Notes: a model not told the origin generated them from the letters alone. 10,091 nucleotides of DNA from an uncultured bacterium (GCA_937881155.1 CALGFI010000039.1:1-10091); one strand, 5' to 3'. Positions 1-8,139 are shown, counted from the stretch's first letter. A program made the numbers and translations.

Positions 1-1206
1 CACCGGATCGAACGGAGACGGCGCTGGCTGGCCGTACGCGGCGGCGAGCGAGTCGAGCCGTTCGAGCCCCGGAACCGATCGAGGCAGGCGGTACAGGTCC
101 GGGTTGTGCGCTTTCCACCCTCCGCCACCGTCCTGGTGCCAGAACACGCCGACCGGTAACTCGCCCTGGGGGCGGCCGCCGCGTCCCAGCATTCCCAGAT
201 GCCAGACCTGGTAGCCGAGCTCGCCCACCCACGCCTCGTTCTGCGTGTACTCGGTCCAGCGATCGGCGAGCGTCGGCTCGAGCAGGAACGAGGGATCGAC
301 CCGACCGGGATCGCCCCACGCCTTCACCGGGTGGCCCCCGCGACGGACGTTGTGCCCCGTGATCCCGTGCGTGCGGGGGAAGGCGCCGGTGCCGATCGTC
401 GCGTGCGCTGAAGCCGTCACCGCGGGGAACGAGCCGGTGATGGCGTTTCGATACGTCGCGCCCTCGGCCATCAGACGCTTCAGGTTGGGCCACGCGTCGG
501 GCCACCTGTGCAGGACGTTCCATCCGCCGCCGTCGATGACGAACGTGACGATGACTCGCGGTCGCTCGGGCGGAGAATCGATACCGGGCAACGGAACGCC
601 GTCAGCCGGCTCGAACCCTTCGAATCCCATCAGTCTCGCCGTCGTCGGAGCGAGGTCGGCGAGCGTGACGCGCTCGACATGGTCCTGCGGCTCGATCCGG
701 TTGGGCGACCACACGACGATCGGTACGCGCTCGGCGTACATCCACACCACCGCGTGACTCGAACGAGGATCGTTCGGGACGAGCGATCGCGATTCCTCTT
801 TGTAGTTCGAGCTCGAGAACGGGGTGACCAGGAGCTGGAGGTCGCCCGAGCGTTCGGGGTGGTACCCGCGTACGACGAGCTCGACGTACTCGGCGCCGAG
901 ACCCGCGGCGTCGGCTTCCAGGCGGGGACGAGGGTCGGGGCGTGACCCGCGTCGCACGGCGGTGCCGAGAGCGCCCCCCGCGGCGACGAGTGCCAGAGCA
1001 GCCGAGCCGGTGAGTGCGAGGAGCCGGCGTCTGCTTGGATCGGGGAGGTCACTGCCCAACGCGCGCTCCCGCGCGATGAGCAGGGCCGTCGCCAGGACGA
1101 GCACGCCGGTCAACAGCGACGCGACCAGACCGACAGTCGCCGCGACGACGAGAGCCACCACACCTCCGGAGGCGATGAGCAGCGCGAACAGGGCTCGAGG
1201 ACGCAC
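1..1206 (-). CDS. Membrane-anchored alkaline-phosphatase-superfamily phosphodiesterase/phosphatase, 3' part missing
   Basis: Open reading frame of 402 codons without a stop, cut by the left window edge. With a GTG start at 1206, residues about 5-22, 25-45 and 62-82 are hydrophobic, giving two or three membrane segments, so the rest probably lies outside the membrane. Residues 221-230 (TFVIDGGGWN) carry the first metal-binding Asp (D225). The run SFPAVTASAHATIGTG with T264 matches the nucleophile region of type I phosphodiesterase/nucleotide pyrophosphatases, followed by the typical PRTHGITGHN. Oddly, residues about 120-210 (H151, then YAERVPIVVWSP, TLADLAPTTARLMGF, DGVPLPGI) resemble the piece normally near the C-terminus of such enzymes. 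The substrate is unknown. The gene lies 62 bp after the GcvT-like gene on the same strand. The start is uncertain: only a weak GAGAGA lies 13 nt upstream, but no other in-frame start exists between the previous stop and this GTG. Family assignment is strong; the exact reaction is not known. Confidence 0.82.
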   Translation of the reverse strand, partial: MRPRALFALLIASGGVVALVVAATVGLVASLLTGVLVLATALLIARERALGSDLPDPSRRRLLALTGSAALALVAAGGALGTAVRRGSRPDPRPRLEADAAGLGAEYVELVVRGYHPERSGDLQLLVTPFSSSNYKEESRSLVPNDPRSSHAVVWMYAERVPIVVWSPNRIEPQDHVERVTLADLAPTTARLMGFEGFEPADGVPLPGIDSPPERPRVIVTFVIDGGGWNVLHRWPDAWPNLKRLMAEGATYRNAITGSFPAVTASAHATIGTGAFPRTHGITGHNVRRGGHPVKAWGDPGRVDPSFLLEPTLADRWTEYTQNEAWVGELGYQVWHLGMLGRGGRPQGELPVGVFWHQDGGGGWKAHNPDLYRLPRSVPGLERLDSLAAAYGQPAPSPFDPV

Positions 1207-1268
1207 GGTGTGCCATTGTCTCTCGCGCCGGCGGGAACGCTCGGCTGCTCCCTCCGCGGAAGTGGCAG

Positions 1269-2459
1269 CTACGCGCGCTTGCGGTCGAGATCGAGGAAGG
1301 GGAGGTCGACGACGGTCGCGTCGACGGTGCCGCGTTCGCCCTCCACCGTCCACTCCACACCGACCCGCGCGCCGGAGCGTGCGAACTGCGGCGGGAGCGA
1401 GCCGAATCCGACCATCTTCTTGATCGTTGGTCCCCACGTGACGCTCGTGGCTCGGCCCGCCTGTCCGCCCCCCGCGTACACCGGAACCGGCTCACGGTTC
1501 ACGGCCGCCGAAACCGCGGGCGGAAGGTCGTGCGCGGCGAACATCGCCTCGATCCCCAGCCAGTCCAGGTCCAGGCCGACCAGTCGCCGTTCGGGGCCGC
1601 CGCGACGAAGCTCGAGCTCGAGGGCGCGCCGCCCCACGAAGCTCGGTTTCGACAGGTCCACAAGTCGTCCGAGCCCGATCTCGAACGGTGAGTACATCTG
1701 CTCCTGGCTGACCGCGTGACGGGCGCTCGTGTATTCGGCCTCGATCAGGATTAGCCCGGACTCGACGCGCGCGACGTCGAGTGCGCGGATCCCCGCGGCG
1801 CGGATCCCGTGCGGCTCGCCGGCTTCCCACAGGTCGTCCCACACCTCGAGCGCGGCGTCGGCCGGCACCCACACCTCGTAGCCGAGGTCGCCGGTGTAGC
1901 CGGTCCGCGTCACGTTCACGTCGACGCCGCCGACCTCCGTTCGCCGATGCCCGAAGTACCGCACGCCTGACCAATCGCCTCGCGTAGCGCCTTCGAGGAC
2001 GTCCCGGGCGCGAGGACCCTGGACGGCGATCGCCGCGACCTCGTCCGAAACGTCACGGATCTCGACGTCGAGACCGCCCGCGTTCAGCTCGAACCAGCGG
2101 TAGCTGGGGTCGGCAGCCGTCCAGAAGAACTCGTCCGCGCCGCGCCTGGTGACGGTCCCGTCGTCGACCACCTTGCCGTCCTCGTTGCACCACGGCGTGT
2201 AGAAGACGCGGTCGACGGCGAGCCTCGCGACGTCCCGCGTCATCACCCGGTCGACGAGCCGAGCGGCGTCCGGACCACGCACCTCGTACTTGTAGAGGGG
2301 CGACACGTCGATCAGGGCGGCCTGCTCGCGGATCGCGTTGTACTCGATGTCGTGGAAGTCGGCGTAGACCTGGGCGGAGAAGTACCCGGACCAATCGCCC
2401 CAGGACAACTTGGTGTTCAGCGCGGACGTCCGCGGATGCAGGGCCGTTCCGACGCTCAT
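1269..2459 (-). CDS. GcvT/aminomethyltransferase-family folate-dependent C1 transferase
   Basis: A protein of 396 residues, close to the 360-400 usual for glycine cleavage T-protein and its relatives. The N-terminal folate-binding domain holds YNAIREQAALIDVSPLYKYE (40-59), the ring-binding/catalytic-region motif NEDGKVVDD (92-100, with D99 and D100 where T-protein has GGxxDD), and RTGYTGDLGYEV (185-196). RVESGLILIEAEY and FEIGLGRLVDL follow, then a C-terminal beta-barrel domain from about residue 300. Enzymes of this fold move a methylene or methyl group from a substrate to tetrahydrofolate. No gcvH or gcvP is in view, so glycine cleavage itself is doubtful. A demethylase-type role (as for DmdA, dimethylglycine or sarcosine enzymes) fits better, but the substrate cannot be read from the sequence. 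The ATG at 2459 is chosen because GGGAG lies 5 nt upstream and the alignable part begins soon after; an in-frame extension to 2600 would run across the promoter region and start of the divergent gene. Confidence 0.87.
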   Translation of the reverse strand: MSVGTALHPRTSALNTKLSWGDWSGYFSAQVYADFHDIEYNAIREQAALIDVSPLYKYEVRGPDAARLVDRVMTRDVARLAVDRVFYTPWCNEDGKVVDDGTVTRRGADEFFWTAADPSYRWFELNAGGLDVEIRDVSDEVAAIAVQGPRARDVLEGATRGDWSGVRYFGHRRTEVGGVDVNVTRTGYTGDLGYEVWVPADAALEVWDDLWEAGEPHGIRAAGIRALDVARVESGLILIEAEYTSARHAVSQEQMYSPFEIGLGRLVDLSKPSFVGRRALELELRRGGPERRLVGLDLDWLGIEAMFAAHDLPPAVSAAVNREPVPVYAGGGQAGRATSVTWGPTIKKMVGFGSLPPQFARSGARVGVEWTVEGERGTVDATVVDLPFLDLDRKRA

Positions 2460-2464
2460 CGTTG

Positions 2465-2469
2465 CTCCC
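2465..2469 (-). promoter_or_regulatory. Ribosome binding site of the GcvT-like gene
   Basis: GGGAG on the minus strand, 5 nt before the ATG at 2459. It decides in favour of this start over the longer in-frame extension, whose first codon has no comparable site. Confidence 0.6.
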
Positions 2470-2582
2470 GATCCATCGCCGGAGAGTATCCGTTGCGTCG
2501 CACGGCGCCCCGCTGACCTCGAGTCACGGAGCGCCTGTGGCCGATGCGGGTGGGGCGGCCCTAGCATGCTCCGGACGTCGTC

Positions 2583-2589
2583 GGAGGAG
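2583..2589 (+). promoter_or_regulatory. Strong ribosome binding site of first FAD oxidoreductase
   Basis: GGAGGAG lies 4 nt before the ATG at 2594. It fixes that start and rules out the in-frame upstream extension to 2462, whose translation has no similarity to the family. Confidence 0.75.
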
Positions 2590-2593
2590 TGAG

Positions 2594-4195
2594 ATGGCAA
2601 AGCGGTACGACGCCGTGATCGTCGGCGGGGGCCACAACGGCCTGACCGCCGCGGCGTACCTCGCCCGGGCCGGGCAGAAGGTGCTCGTCCTGGAGCGACG
2701 CCACGTGCTCGGCGGCGCCGCGGTCACAGAAGAGATCTTCCCCGGGTTCCGGTTCAGCGAGTTCAGCTACGTCGTCTCGTTGCTCCGTCCGGAGATCATC
2801 CGCGAGCTCGAGCTCGCCAGGCACGGCCTGGAGATCCTGCCGCTCGACGGCACCATCACGCCGCTCGACGATAACTACCTGTGGCGCGTGAACGACCACG
2901 GGGCGACAGTCCGCGAGCTCCGCCGGTGGTCGAAGAACGACGCGGAGGCCTACGAGGAGTACGGCCAGCTGATGGGCGACATGGCCCGGTTCATCAAGCC
3001 GATCCTCTCGGTCGTCCCGCCCGATCCCGGCCGAGTCAATCCGTTCGACTGGATGCCGATCGTCGGGCTCGCCAAGACGTTCCAGAACCTTCCGGAACGG
3101 CTGCAGTCGACGTTCGTGCAGCTGATGACGATGAGCGCGACCGAGTTCCTCGCGCAGTGGTTCGAGACCGATCCGCTCATCGCGACGATGTCGGCCTCGG
3201 GCATCATCGGGACGTTCCAGGGAGTTCGCTCGCCGGGAACCGCGTACGTCCTGCTGCATCACTACATGGGCGAGATCGACGGTGCGTTCCGCGCCTGGGG
3301 CATTCCGCGCGGCGGGACCGGTGCGATCTCTAACTCGATCGCCTCGGCCGCGCGGAACTATGGCGCCGAGATCCGAACGGAGGCGCCGGTCGCCCGGATC
3401 GACGTCAACGGGAGGCGCGCGACGGGCGTCATCCTCGAGTCCGGCGAGGAGATCCGGGCGAGGACCGTGCTGTCGAGCGTCGACGCGCGCGTCACGTTCC
3501 TCCGCCTGATCGATCCCGATCGCCTCGACCCCGAGTTCCGCGAGCAGGTCGGCCGGTACAAGTTCCGCGGGTCGAGCGGGAAGGTGAACCTGGCGCTCGA
3601 TGGTCTACCCGAGCTCGCGTCCAAGCCCGGCAAGGGGGAGTGGCTCCGCGGTGCGATCAGCTTCTCGCCGTCGGTCGACTACATGGAGCGGGCGTACGAC
3701 GACGCGAAGTACGGGCGGTTCAGCGCGCGGCCCTACATCGACTGCATCATCCCGACGCTCGTCGACCCCTCGATGGCGCCGCCGGGCAAGCACGTGATGA
3801 GCTGTTTCGTCCAGTACGCGCCGTATCACCTCTCGGACGGTCGCACGTGGGACGACGCCGAGCGCACCCGATTCGGGGAAACGGTGATCGACACGCTCGA
3901 GGAACGCTTCCCCAAGATCCGTGACGTCATCCTGCACGCGCAGGTCCTGACCCCGAAGGACATCGAGGACATCACGGGGCTCAGCGAGGGCAACATCTTC
4001 CAGGGCGAGCTGTCGCTCGAGCAGCTGTTCTTCAACCGTCCCGTTCCGGGCTGGGGACGCTACCGAACGCCGATCAAGGACCTGTGGATGTGCGGTTCGG
4101 CGACCCACCCCGGTGGAGGCATCATGGGCGCGCCGGGCCGGATCGCCGCGCTGGAGCTCCTCGCGTCGCGCCGCCGTCGGTCCGAGGCGGCGTGA
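2594..4195 (+). CDS. FAD-dependent oxidoreductase, phytoene-desaturase/PYROXD2-like, first of a tandem pair
   Basis: A protein of 533 residues, the normal size for this flavoprotein family. The N-terminus is a Rossmann dinucleotide-binding fold: VIVGGGHNGLTAAAYLA with GGGHNG at 11-16, and the acidic ribose-binding E34 at the end of the second strand (VLVLER). A GG motif (HVLGGAAVTEE) follows. Near the C-terminus, LWMCGSATHPGGGIMGAPGR (497-516) is the second FAD-contacting motif typical of carotenoid-desaturase and amine-oxidase-like enzymes. No signal peptide or membrane helix is visible, so it is probably cytoplasmic or membrane-associated. It is paralogous to the next gene, 19 bp downstream on the same strand, and diverges from the GcvT-like gene. 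The family includes carotenoid desaturases, but no other carotenoid gene is present, so I do not call it CrtI. The oxidized substrate is unknown. Confidence 0.88.
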   Translation: MAKRYDAVIVGGGHNGLTAAAYLARAGQKVLVLERRHVLGGAAVTEEIFPGFRFSEFSYVVSLLRPEIIRELELARHGLEILPLDGTITPLDDNYLWRVNDHGATVRELRRWSKNDAEAYEEYGQLMGDMARFIKPILSVVPPDPGRVNPFDWMPIVGLAKTFQNLPERLQSTFVQLMTMSATEFLAQWFETDPLIATMSASGIIGTFQGVRSPGTAYVLLHHYMGEIDGAFRAWGIPRGGTGAISNSIASAARNYGAEIRTEAPVARIDVNGRRATGVILESGEEIRARTVLSSVDARVTFLRLIDPDRLDPEFREQVGRYKFRGSSGKVNLALDGLPELASKPGKGEWLRGAISFSPSVDYMERAYDDAKYGRFSARPYIDCIIPTLVDPSMAPPGKHVMSCFVQYAPYHLSDGRTWDDAERTRFGETVIDTLEERFPKIRDVILHAQVLTPKDIEDITGLSEGNIFQGELSLEQLFFNRPVPGWGRYRTPIKDLWMCGSATHPGGGIMGAPGRIAALELLASRRRRSEAA

Positions 4196-4214
4196 CCGAT
4201 CGGGGTTCGGTCCG

Positions 4215-5798
4215 ATGACCGAGCGCTGGGACGTCGTCGTCGTCGGGGCCGGCCACAACGGGCTCGTCGCCGCGGCGTACCTCGCGAAGGCCGGCCGGAA
4301 GGTCCTCGTGCTCGAACGCCGAGAGCGCATCGGCGGCATCCTCGATACGACGGAGGTCGCGCCGGGCGTTCGTGCGCCGGGGATCGTGCACACGGTCGGG
4401 CGCCTTCGCCCGTCGATCGTCGACGACCTCGGCCTCGTCCGCCACGGACTCGTGACGGTCGAACCCGAGGTTCGCGTGTTCGCCCCCCAGCCCGACGGCC
4501 CCCCGCTGACGCTGTGGGGGAGCGCCGGCCGGACGGCGGCGGACCTCGTCGAGCGTTCCGGTCGTGACGCGCGCGCCTACCCGGAATTCGATCGGCGGAT
4601 CCGGACGCTGGGGCGGTTCCTGTCGTACCTGCACGCGATCACGCCGCCCCACGTCAAGAACCCATCGATCGCCGACGCGCTGAACGGTTTGAAGCTCGGG
4701 AACGCGTTCCGCAAGCTCGGGCCACAACCGGCGCGCGAGCTCACGCGCGCTCTTCCGATGGCGATCGCCGACTACGTTGCCGAGGGGTTCGAGAACGAGG
4801 CGGTTCGGGGGGCGCTCGCATCCCGAGCCGTGCTGTACACGGCGATGGGTCCGTGGTCGGCCGGCACGACGGCGGTGTACCTCTCGGACTCGGTGGGGAA
4901 CGCCGGCGCCGCCGGCCAGTCGACGACCGTGCGGGGCGGACCCGGCGCGCTCGCGGATGTGCTCGCGTCGGCGGCCCAAGCCGTTGGCGCGACGATCCGA
5001 ACGAACGCCGAGGTCACCCAGATCCTGACCAGGAACGACCGCGTGGTCGGCGTGGCGCTACCGAGCGGCGAGGAGATCCCGGCTCGGGCGGTGGCGAGCG
5101 CAGCCGACCCGAAGCGAACGCTGACGAGGCTCCTCGACCCCGTCGTCATCGGACCGCACCTGCGGTGGCGGGCGTCCAACATCCGAACGCCGGGCGCCGT
5201 CTCGAAGGTGAACCTCGTTCTCTCCCGGCTCCCGGATTTCGAGGGTGCGGAACCCGACCGCCTGAACGGTCGGATCGTGATCGCGCCGTCGATCGACTAC
5301 CTGGAGCACGGTTTCGACGCCTCGAAGTACGGCGCCGTGAGCGAGGAGCCGTTCCTGGAGGCGACCATCCCCACGATCGACGACCCAACGCTCTCTAACG
5401 GATCGCACGTGATGAGCATCGTCGCCCAGTGGACGCCGTACGCGCTTCGCGAGGGGGACTGGTCGGTCGAGCGCGACCGCTTGGGCGACGTGGTGATGAA
5501 GACGATGGAGCGGTACGCACCGGGGTTGACCGAGCTCGTCACGGCGCGGGAGGTGACCACGCCGATCGATCTCGAGGAGCGGTACGCGCTGACCGGCGGG
5601 CACGTCTACCACGCCGAACCGGGCCTCGATCAATTCTTCGCGTGGCGTCCGCTGTTCGGGCACGCGCGGTACCGGCTGGGCCTTCCCGGCTTGTACCTGT
5701 GCGGCTCGGGGGCGCACCCGGGCGGGGGGATCACCGGCGCCCCGGGAGCGAACGCGGCTCGGGAGATCCAGTCGGACCTGAAGAAGCGGCGTCGATAG
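4215..5798 (+). CDS. FAD-dependent oxidoreductase, phytoene-desaturase/PYROXD2-like, second of a tandem pair
   Basis: A protein of 527 residues with the same layout as its upstream neighbour: VVVVGAGHNGLVAAAYLA with GAGHNG at 11-16, E34 after VLVL, ERIGGIL, and the C-terminal FAD motif LYLCGSGAHPGGGITGAPG (493-511). Shared landmarks such as PSIDYLEHGFDASKYG versus PSVDYMERAYDDAKYG show the two are related along their full length, but they have drifted well apart, so the duplication is old or one copy was acquired separately. The ATG at 4215 is chosen because the flavin fold starts right after it; only a weak G-rich site (GGGG at 4202-4205) precedes it, and translation may depend on coupling to the gene ending 19 bp upstream. 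The two products may act as partners or on related substrates; this is inference. Substrate unknown. Confidence 0.87.
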   Translation: MTERWDVVVVGAGHNGLVAAAYLAKAGRKVLVLERRERIGGILDTTEVAPGVRAPGIVHTVGRLRPSIVDDLGLVRHGLVTVEPEVRVFAPQPDGPPLTLWGSAGRTAADLVERSGRDARAYPEFDRRIRTLGRFLSYLHAITPPHVKNPSIADALNGLKLGNAFRKLGPQPARELTRALPMAIADYVAEGFENEAVRGALASRAVLYTAMGPWSAGTTAVYLSDSVGNAGAAGQSTTVRGGPGALADVLASAAQAVGATIRTNAEVTQILTRNDRVVGVALPSGEEIPARAVASAADPKRTLTRLLDPVVIGPHLRWRASNIRTPGAVSKVNLVLSRLPDFEGAEPDRLNGRIVIAPSIDYLEHGFDASKYGAVSEEPFLEATIPTIDDPTLSNGSHVMSIVAQWTPYALREGDWSVERDRLGDVVMKTMERYAPGLTELVTAREVTTPIDLEERYALTGGHVYHAEPGLDQFFAWRPLFGHARYRLGLPGLYLCGSGAHPGGGITGAPGANAAREIQSDLKKRRR

Positions 5799-5818
5799 CC
5801 GGGGTTCGCTTCGCCGCG

Positions 5819-7846
5819 TCACTCCGACCACAGGCCGGCGAGGAGCGCGTCGACCTCGGTCGTCGAGCCCGTTGGAGCAAGCGTGGGCGCGCGGTCCTGC
5901 GTCGCGTCGACGTACGTGGCGCGCATCGAGAAGCGCGCGCGAACCTCTTCGGGCATGAACCTTGTGAGCTGCGAGTACCAGTGTCGGTCCTCGAACCCGC
6001 GATTCGAGCGGTGGTATCGGAGCGGGAAGTAGACGTACAGCGTGTCGCGCGCTCTCGTCAACGCGACGTAGAACAGGCGGCGCTCCTCCTCGATCTGCTC
6101 GGGATCGCGCGTCGCCATGTCCGACGGGATCATCCCGTCGGCGGCGTGGATGACGTGGACGACGTCCCACTCGCCGCCCTTTGCGGAGTGGATCGTCGAC
6201 AGGATCACGTAGTCCTCGTCGATGAGCGGCGGACCCGCGAGGTCGGACGTCGAGATCGGCGGGTCGAGCGTGAGGTCGGTGACGAACCGCTCGCGGGTAT
6301 CGAAGCCGGTGGCGAGCCCTTCGAGCTGTTCGAGGTCGCGCAGTCGCGGTTCGGGCTGGTCGTACCCTCGGCGGAGGAGGGGTTCGAGGAACCGCCGGAC
6401 CCGTTCGACCTGCGCGGCGGGCGGCTCCGCATGGACGAGGTCCCGGAACGTCGTTCGGAGCGCATCGAGCTCCGCTCGCGCCGGCGCGGGGACAGCGACC
6501 GCGCTCTCGAGGAACCGCGTCATCGGATCGCCGGGCCCGGTGACGCCAATCGCCGCCATCACGCGCCGCGCGCCGGCCGGGCCGACACCATCGAGCAGCT
6601 GGAGCAGCCGGAACCACGACACCTCGTCGCGCGGGTTGTCGGCGATTCGGAGCACCGCGAGCGCGTCCTTGACGTGTGCCGACTCGAGGAACTTCAACCC
6701 GCCGTACTTCACGAACGGCACGTTCCGTCGCGTCAGCTCCACCTCGAGAAGGTCGCTGTGGTGCCCGGCGCGGAACAGCACCGCCTGTTCGCGAAGGACC
6801 GTTCCCTGTTCGCGATGCCGGAGGATCGCGTCGGCCACCTCATCCGCCTGATCGCGCTCGTCGACGCAGGTGACCAGCTCGGGAAGCGCACCACCGTCGC
6901 GTTCGGTCCACAGCGTCTTCTCGTGGCGCTGCTCGCTGAGCTCGATGACGGCGTTCGTCGCGTCGAGGATCGGGCGCGTCGAGCGGTAGTTCCGTTCGAG
7001 CTTCACGATCGTCGTGCCGGGGAACCGCGACGGGAACTCCAGGATGTTCCGAACCGTCGCCGAGCGGAACGCGTAGATCGCCTGCGCGTCGTCGCCGACC
7101 ACCATCAACCCCGCGCCGTCGGGTTTCAGCGCGTCGAGGATGTCGGCCTGGAGCGCGTTCGTGTCCTGGTACTCGTCGACCAGGACGTGGTCGAACATCG
7201 ACGCGATCGCCGGTCCGGCCGCCGGGTGCTTCCCGAGCGTCAGCCAGAACACCAGGAGGTCGTCGTAGTCGAGCGCGTGCTGCCCACGCTTGCGCTCCGT
7301 GTACCGCTCGAAGATCGCGCGGATGCCACCGGCCTCATCGAGGCACCACGGGTAGTCGCGTTCGAGGACGTCGCTCAGACGTTCCTGCGCGTTGACCGTG
7401 CGGGAGTACACGTCCGCGAGGGTCTCCTTGCGCGGGAATCGACGTTCCCCCTCGCCGAGCCCGAGCTCGCCGCGGATCAAGTCCATGAGGTCCGCCGTGT
7501 CGGTGCGATCGAGCACCGTGAAGTCGGGCGCGAGACCGAGCGCTCGGCCGTGGAGGCGAAGCAACCGGTTCGCGGTCGCGTGGAAGGTTCCGCCCCAGAC
7601 CCGTCCGAGCCCGCGTTCGCCGGTCAGCCGTTCCGCTCGCGAGAGCATCTCGCGCGAGGCTCGACGGGTGAAGGTGAGCAGCAAGATCCGCTCGGGCGGA
7701 ACGCCCCGATCGACCAGGCGCGCGACGCGGCACGCAAGTGTCCACGTCTTGCCGGAACCGGCGCCGGCGACGACCAACAGCGGGCCACCGTCGTGCTCCA
7801 CCGCGGCGCGTTGCTCCTGGTTCAGGCGTTCCCGGGCGTCGAACAT
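5819..7846 (-). CDS. UvrD/PcrA-like superfamily 1 ATP-dependent DNA helicase
   Basis: A 675-residue protein with the ordered superfamily 1A helicase motifs. These are the Q-motif-like LNQEQRAAVEH, Walker A GAGSGKT (28-34, K33), motif Ia LLTFTRRASREM, Walker B DEYQD (224-228), motif III VVGDDAQAIYAFRSA, motif IV LERNYRSTRPI, motif V STIHSAKGGEWDVVHVI, and motif VI RRLFYVALTRAR (arginine finger region near R598). It unwinds DNA 3' to 5' using ATP, in repair or replication-fork processing. It is a little shorter than E. coli UvrD (720), ending in a low-complexity tail. The start is uncertain. I chose the ATG at 7846 (MFDAR...), which precedes the Q motif by a usual distance. A GTG at 7858 and a TTG at 7885 are also in frame, and none has a clear ribosome site. 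It converges with the second oxidoreductase, leaving 20 bp between stops. Whether it is the housekeeping UvrD1/PcrA or an accessory paralogue cannot be told. Confidence 0.93.
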   Translation of the reverse strand: MFDARERLNQEQRAAVEHDGGPLLVVAGAGSGKTWTLACRVARLVDRGVPPERILLLTFTRRASREMLSRAERLTGERGLGRVWGGTFHATANRLLRLHGRALGLAPDFTVLDRTDTADLMDLIRGELGLGEGERRFPRKETLADVYSRTVNAQERLSDVLERDYPWCLDEAGGIRAIFERYTERKRGQHALDYDDLLVFWLTLGKHPAAGPAIASMFDHVLVDEYQDTNALQADILDALKPDGAGLMVVGDDAQAIYAFRSATVRNILEFPSRFPGTTIVKLERNYRSTRPILDATNAVIELSEQRHEKTLWTERDGGALPELVTCVDERDQADEVADAILRHREQGTVLREQAVLFRAGHHSDLLEVELTRRNVPFVKYGGLKFLESAHVKDALAVLRIADNPRDEVSWFRLLQLLDGVGPAGARRVMAAIGVTGPGDPMTRFLESAVAVPAPARAELDALRTTFRDLVHAEPPAAQVERVRRFLEPLLRRGYDQPEPRLRDLEQLEGLATGFDTRERFVTDLTLDPPISTSDLAGPPLIDEDYVILSTIHSAKGGEWDVVHVIHAADGMIPSDMATRDPEQIEEERRLFYVALTRARDTLYVYFPLRYHRSNRGFEDRHWYSQLTRFMPEEVRARFSMRATYVDATQDRAPTLAPTGSTTEVDALLAGLWSE

Positions 7847-7917
7847 GCGTTCGGGCACGATAGGGCCGGGGTCCGACGGACTCAAGCACCATCGACGGGC
7901 CTTCGCGCCGACGCCGG

Positions 7918-7923
7918 TACCAT
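7918..7923 (+). promoter_or_regulatory. Possible -10 element for a leaderless DUF2277 operon transcript
   Basis: TACCAT fits TANNNT and ends 6 nt before the ATG at 7930, so transcription would start at or next to the start codon. No Shine-Dalgarno-like sequence is present there, which agrees with a leaderless mRNA, common in actinobacteria. No good -35 was found. Tentative. Confidence 0.35.
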
Positions 7924-7929
7924 CGCGGC

Positions 7930-8139
7930 ATGTGCCGAAGCATCAAACGGCTCCGCGAGGGCGACGTCCCCGCGACCGAACAGGAGATCCGCGAGGCCGC
8001 GCTGCAGTTCGTGCGGAAGGTGAGTGGCTTCCGGGCACCGTCCAAGCGACACGAGGAGGCGTTCCAGACGGCGGTCGACGAGGTTTCGGCCGCCTCTGCC
8101 AGGCTCCTCGAGTCGGTCACGGCGCGCTTGCCCGGCTGA
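7930..8139 (+). CDS. DUF2277 family small protein
   Basis: A 69-residue protein that I recognise as DUF2277 from its start MCRSIKRL, then PATEQEIREAALQFVRKVSGF and the C-terminal VDEVSAASARLLES. The family has no established function; the Cys next to the start and the helical ATEQEI...VRKVSGF core are its hallmark. Many members run on some 15-20 residues past this point with a charged tail. Here the protein stops early at ARLPG, with its TGA sharing a base with the next ATG. No signal peptide or membrane helix is visible. Being first in a run with the decarboxylase and a DNA glycosylase suggests only shared expression. The start is the ATG at 7930, since the hallmark Met-Cys-Arg begins there. 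Confidence 0.85.
   Translation: MCRSIKRLREGDVPATEQEIREAALQFVRKVSGFRAPSKRHEEAFQTAVDEVSAASARLLESVTARLPG

Larger units (their letters stand above)
2460..2593. promoter_or_regulatory. Divergent promoter region between GcvT-like gene and FAD oxidoreductase pair
   Basis: This 134-bp gap separates two genes that start back to back, so it must hold promoters for both directions. For the plus strand, TAGCAT at 2562-2567 fits a TANNNT -10 element and would start transcription about 20 nt before the ATG at 2594. For the minus strand, GATACT (the complement of 2485-2490) is a possible -10, roughly 25 nt before the ATG at 2459. I found no convincing -35 boxes at the right distance and no clear operator palindrome, so the individual boxes are tentative while the region call is firm. 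Confidence 0.5.

Noticed and set aside
508..1052. Several open frames on both strands across the membrane-proximal part of the phosphatase gene
   Set aside because: They overlap the long stop-free frame that contains clear phosphodiesterase motifs, and their own translations show no recognisable domain.
2462..2593. N-terminal extension of the first FAD oxidoreductase
   Set aside because: The GGAGGAG site directly before the ATG at 2594 and the immediate start of the flavin fold there make the extension unlikely.
5783..5817. Inverted repeats GAAGCG/CGCTTC and GCGGCG/CGCCGC between the convergent genes, as a possible bidirectional terminator
   Set aside because: The stems are only 6 bp, compete with each other, have long loops and no T-tract on either side; such pairs are common by chance at this GC content.
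5429..8023. An 864-codon open frame on the plus strand opposite the helicase gene
   Set aside because: It is the antisense shadow of a gene with all SF1 helicase motifs; its translation is rich in Arg, Asp and Val with no family motif, as expected from GC-rich codon bias.
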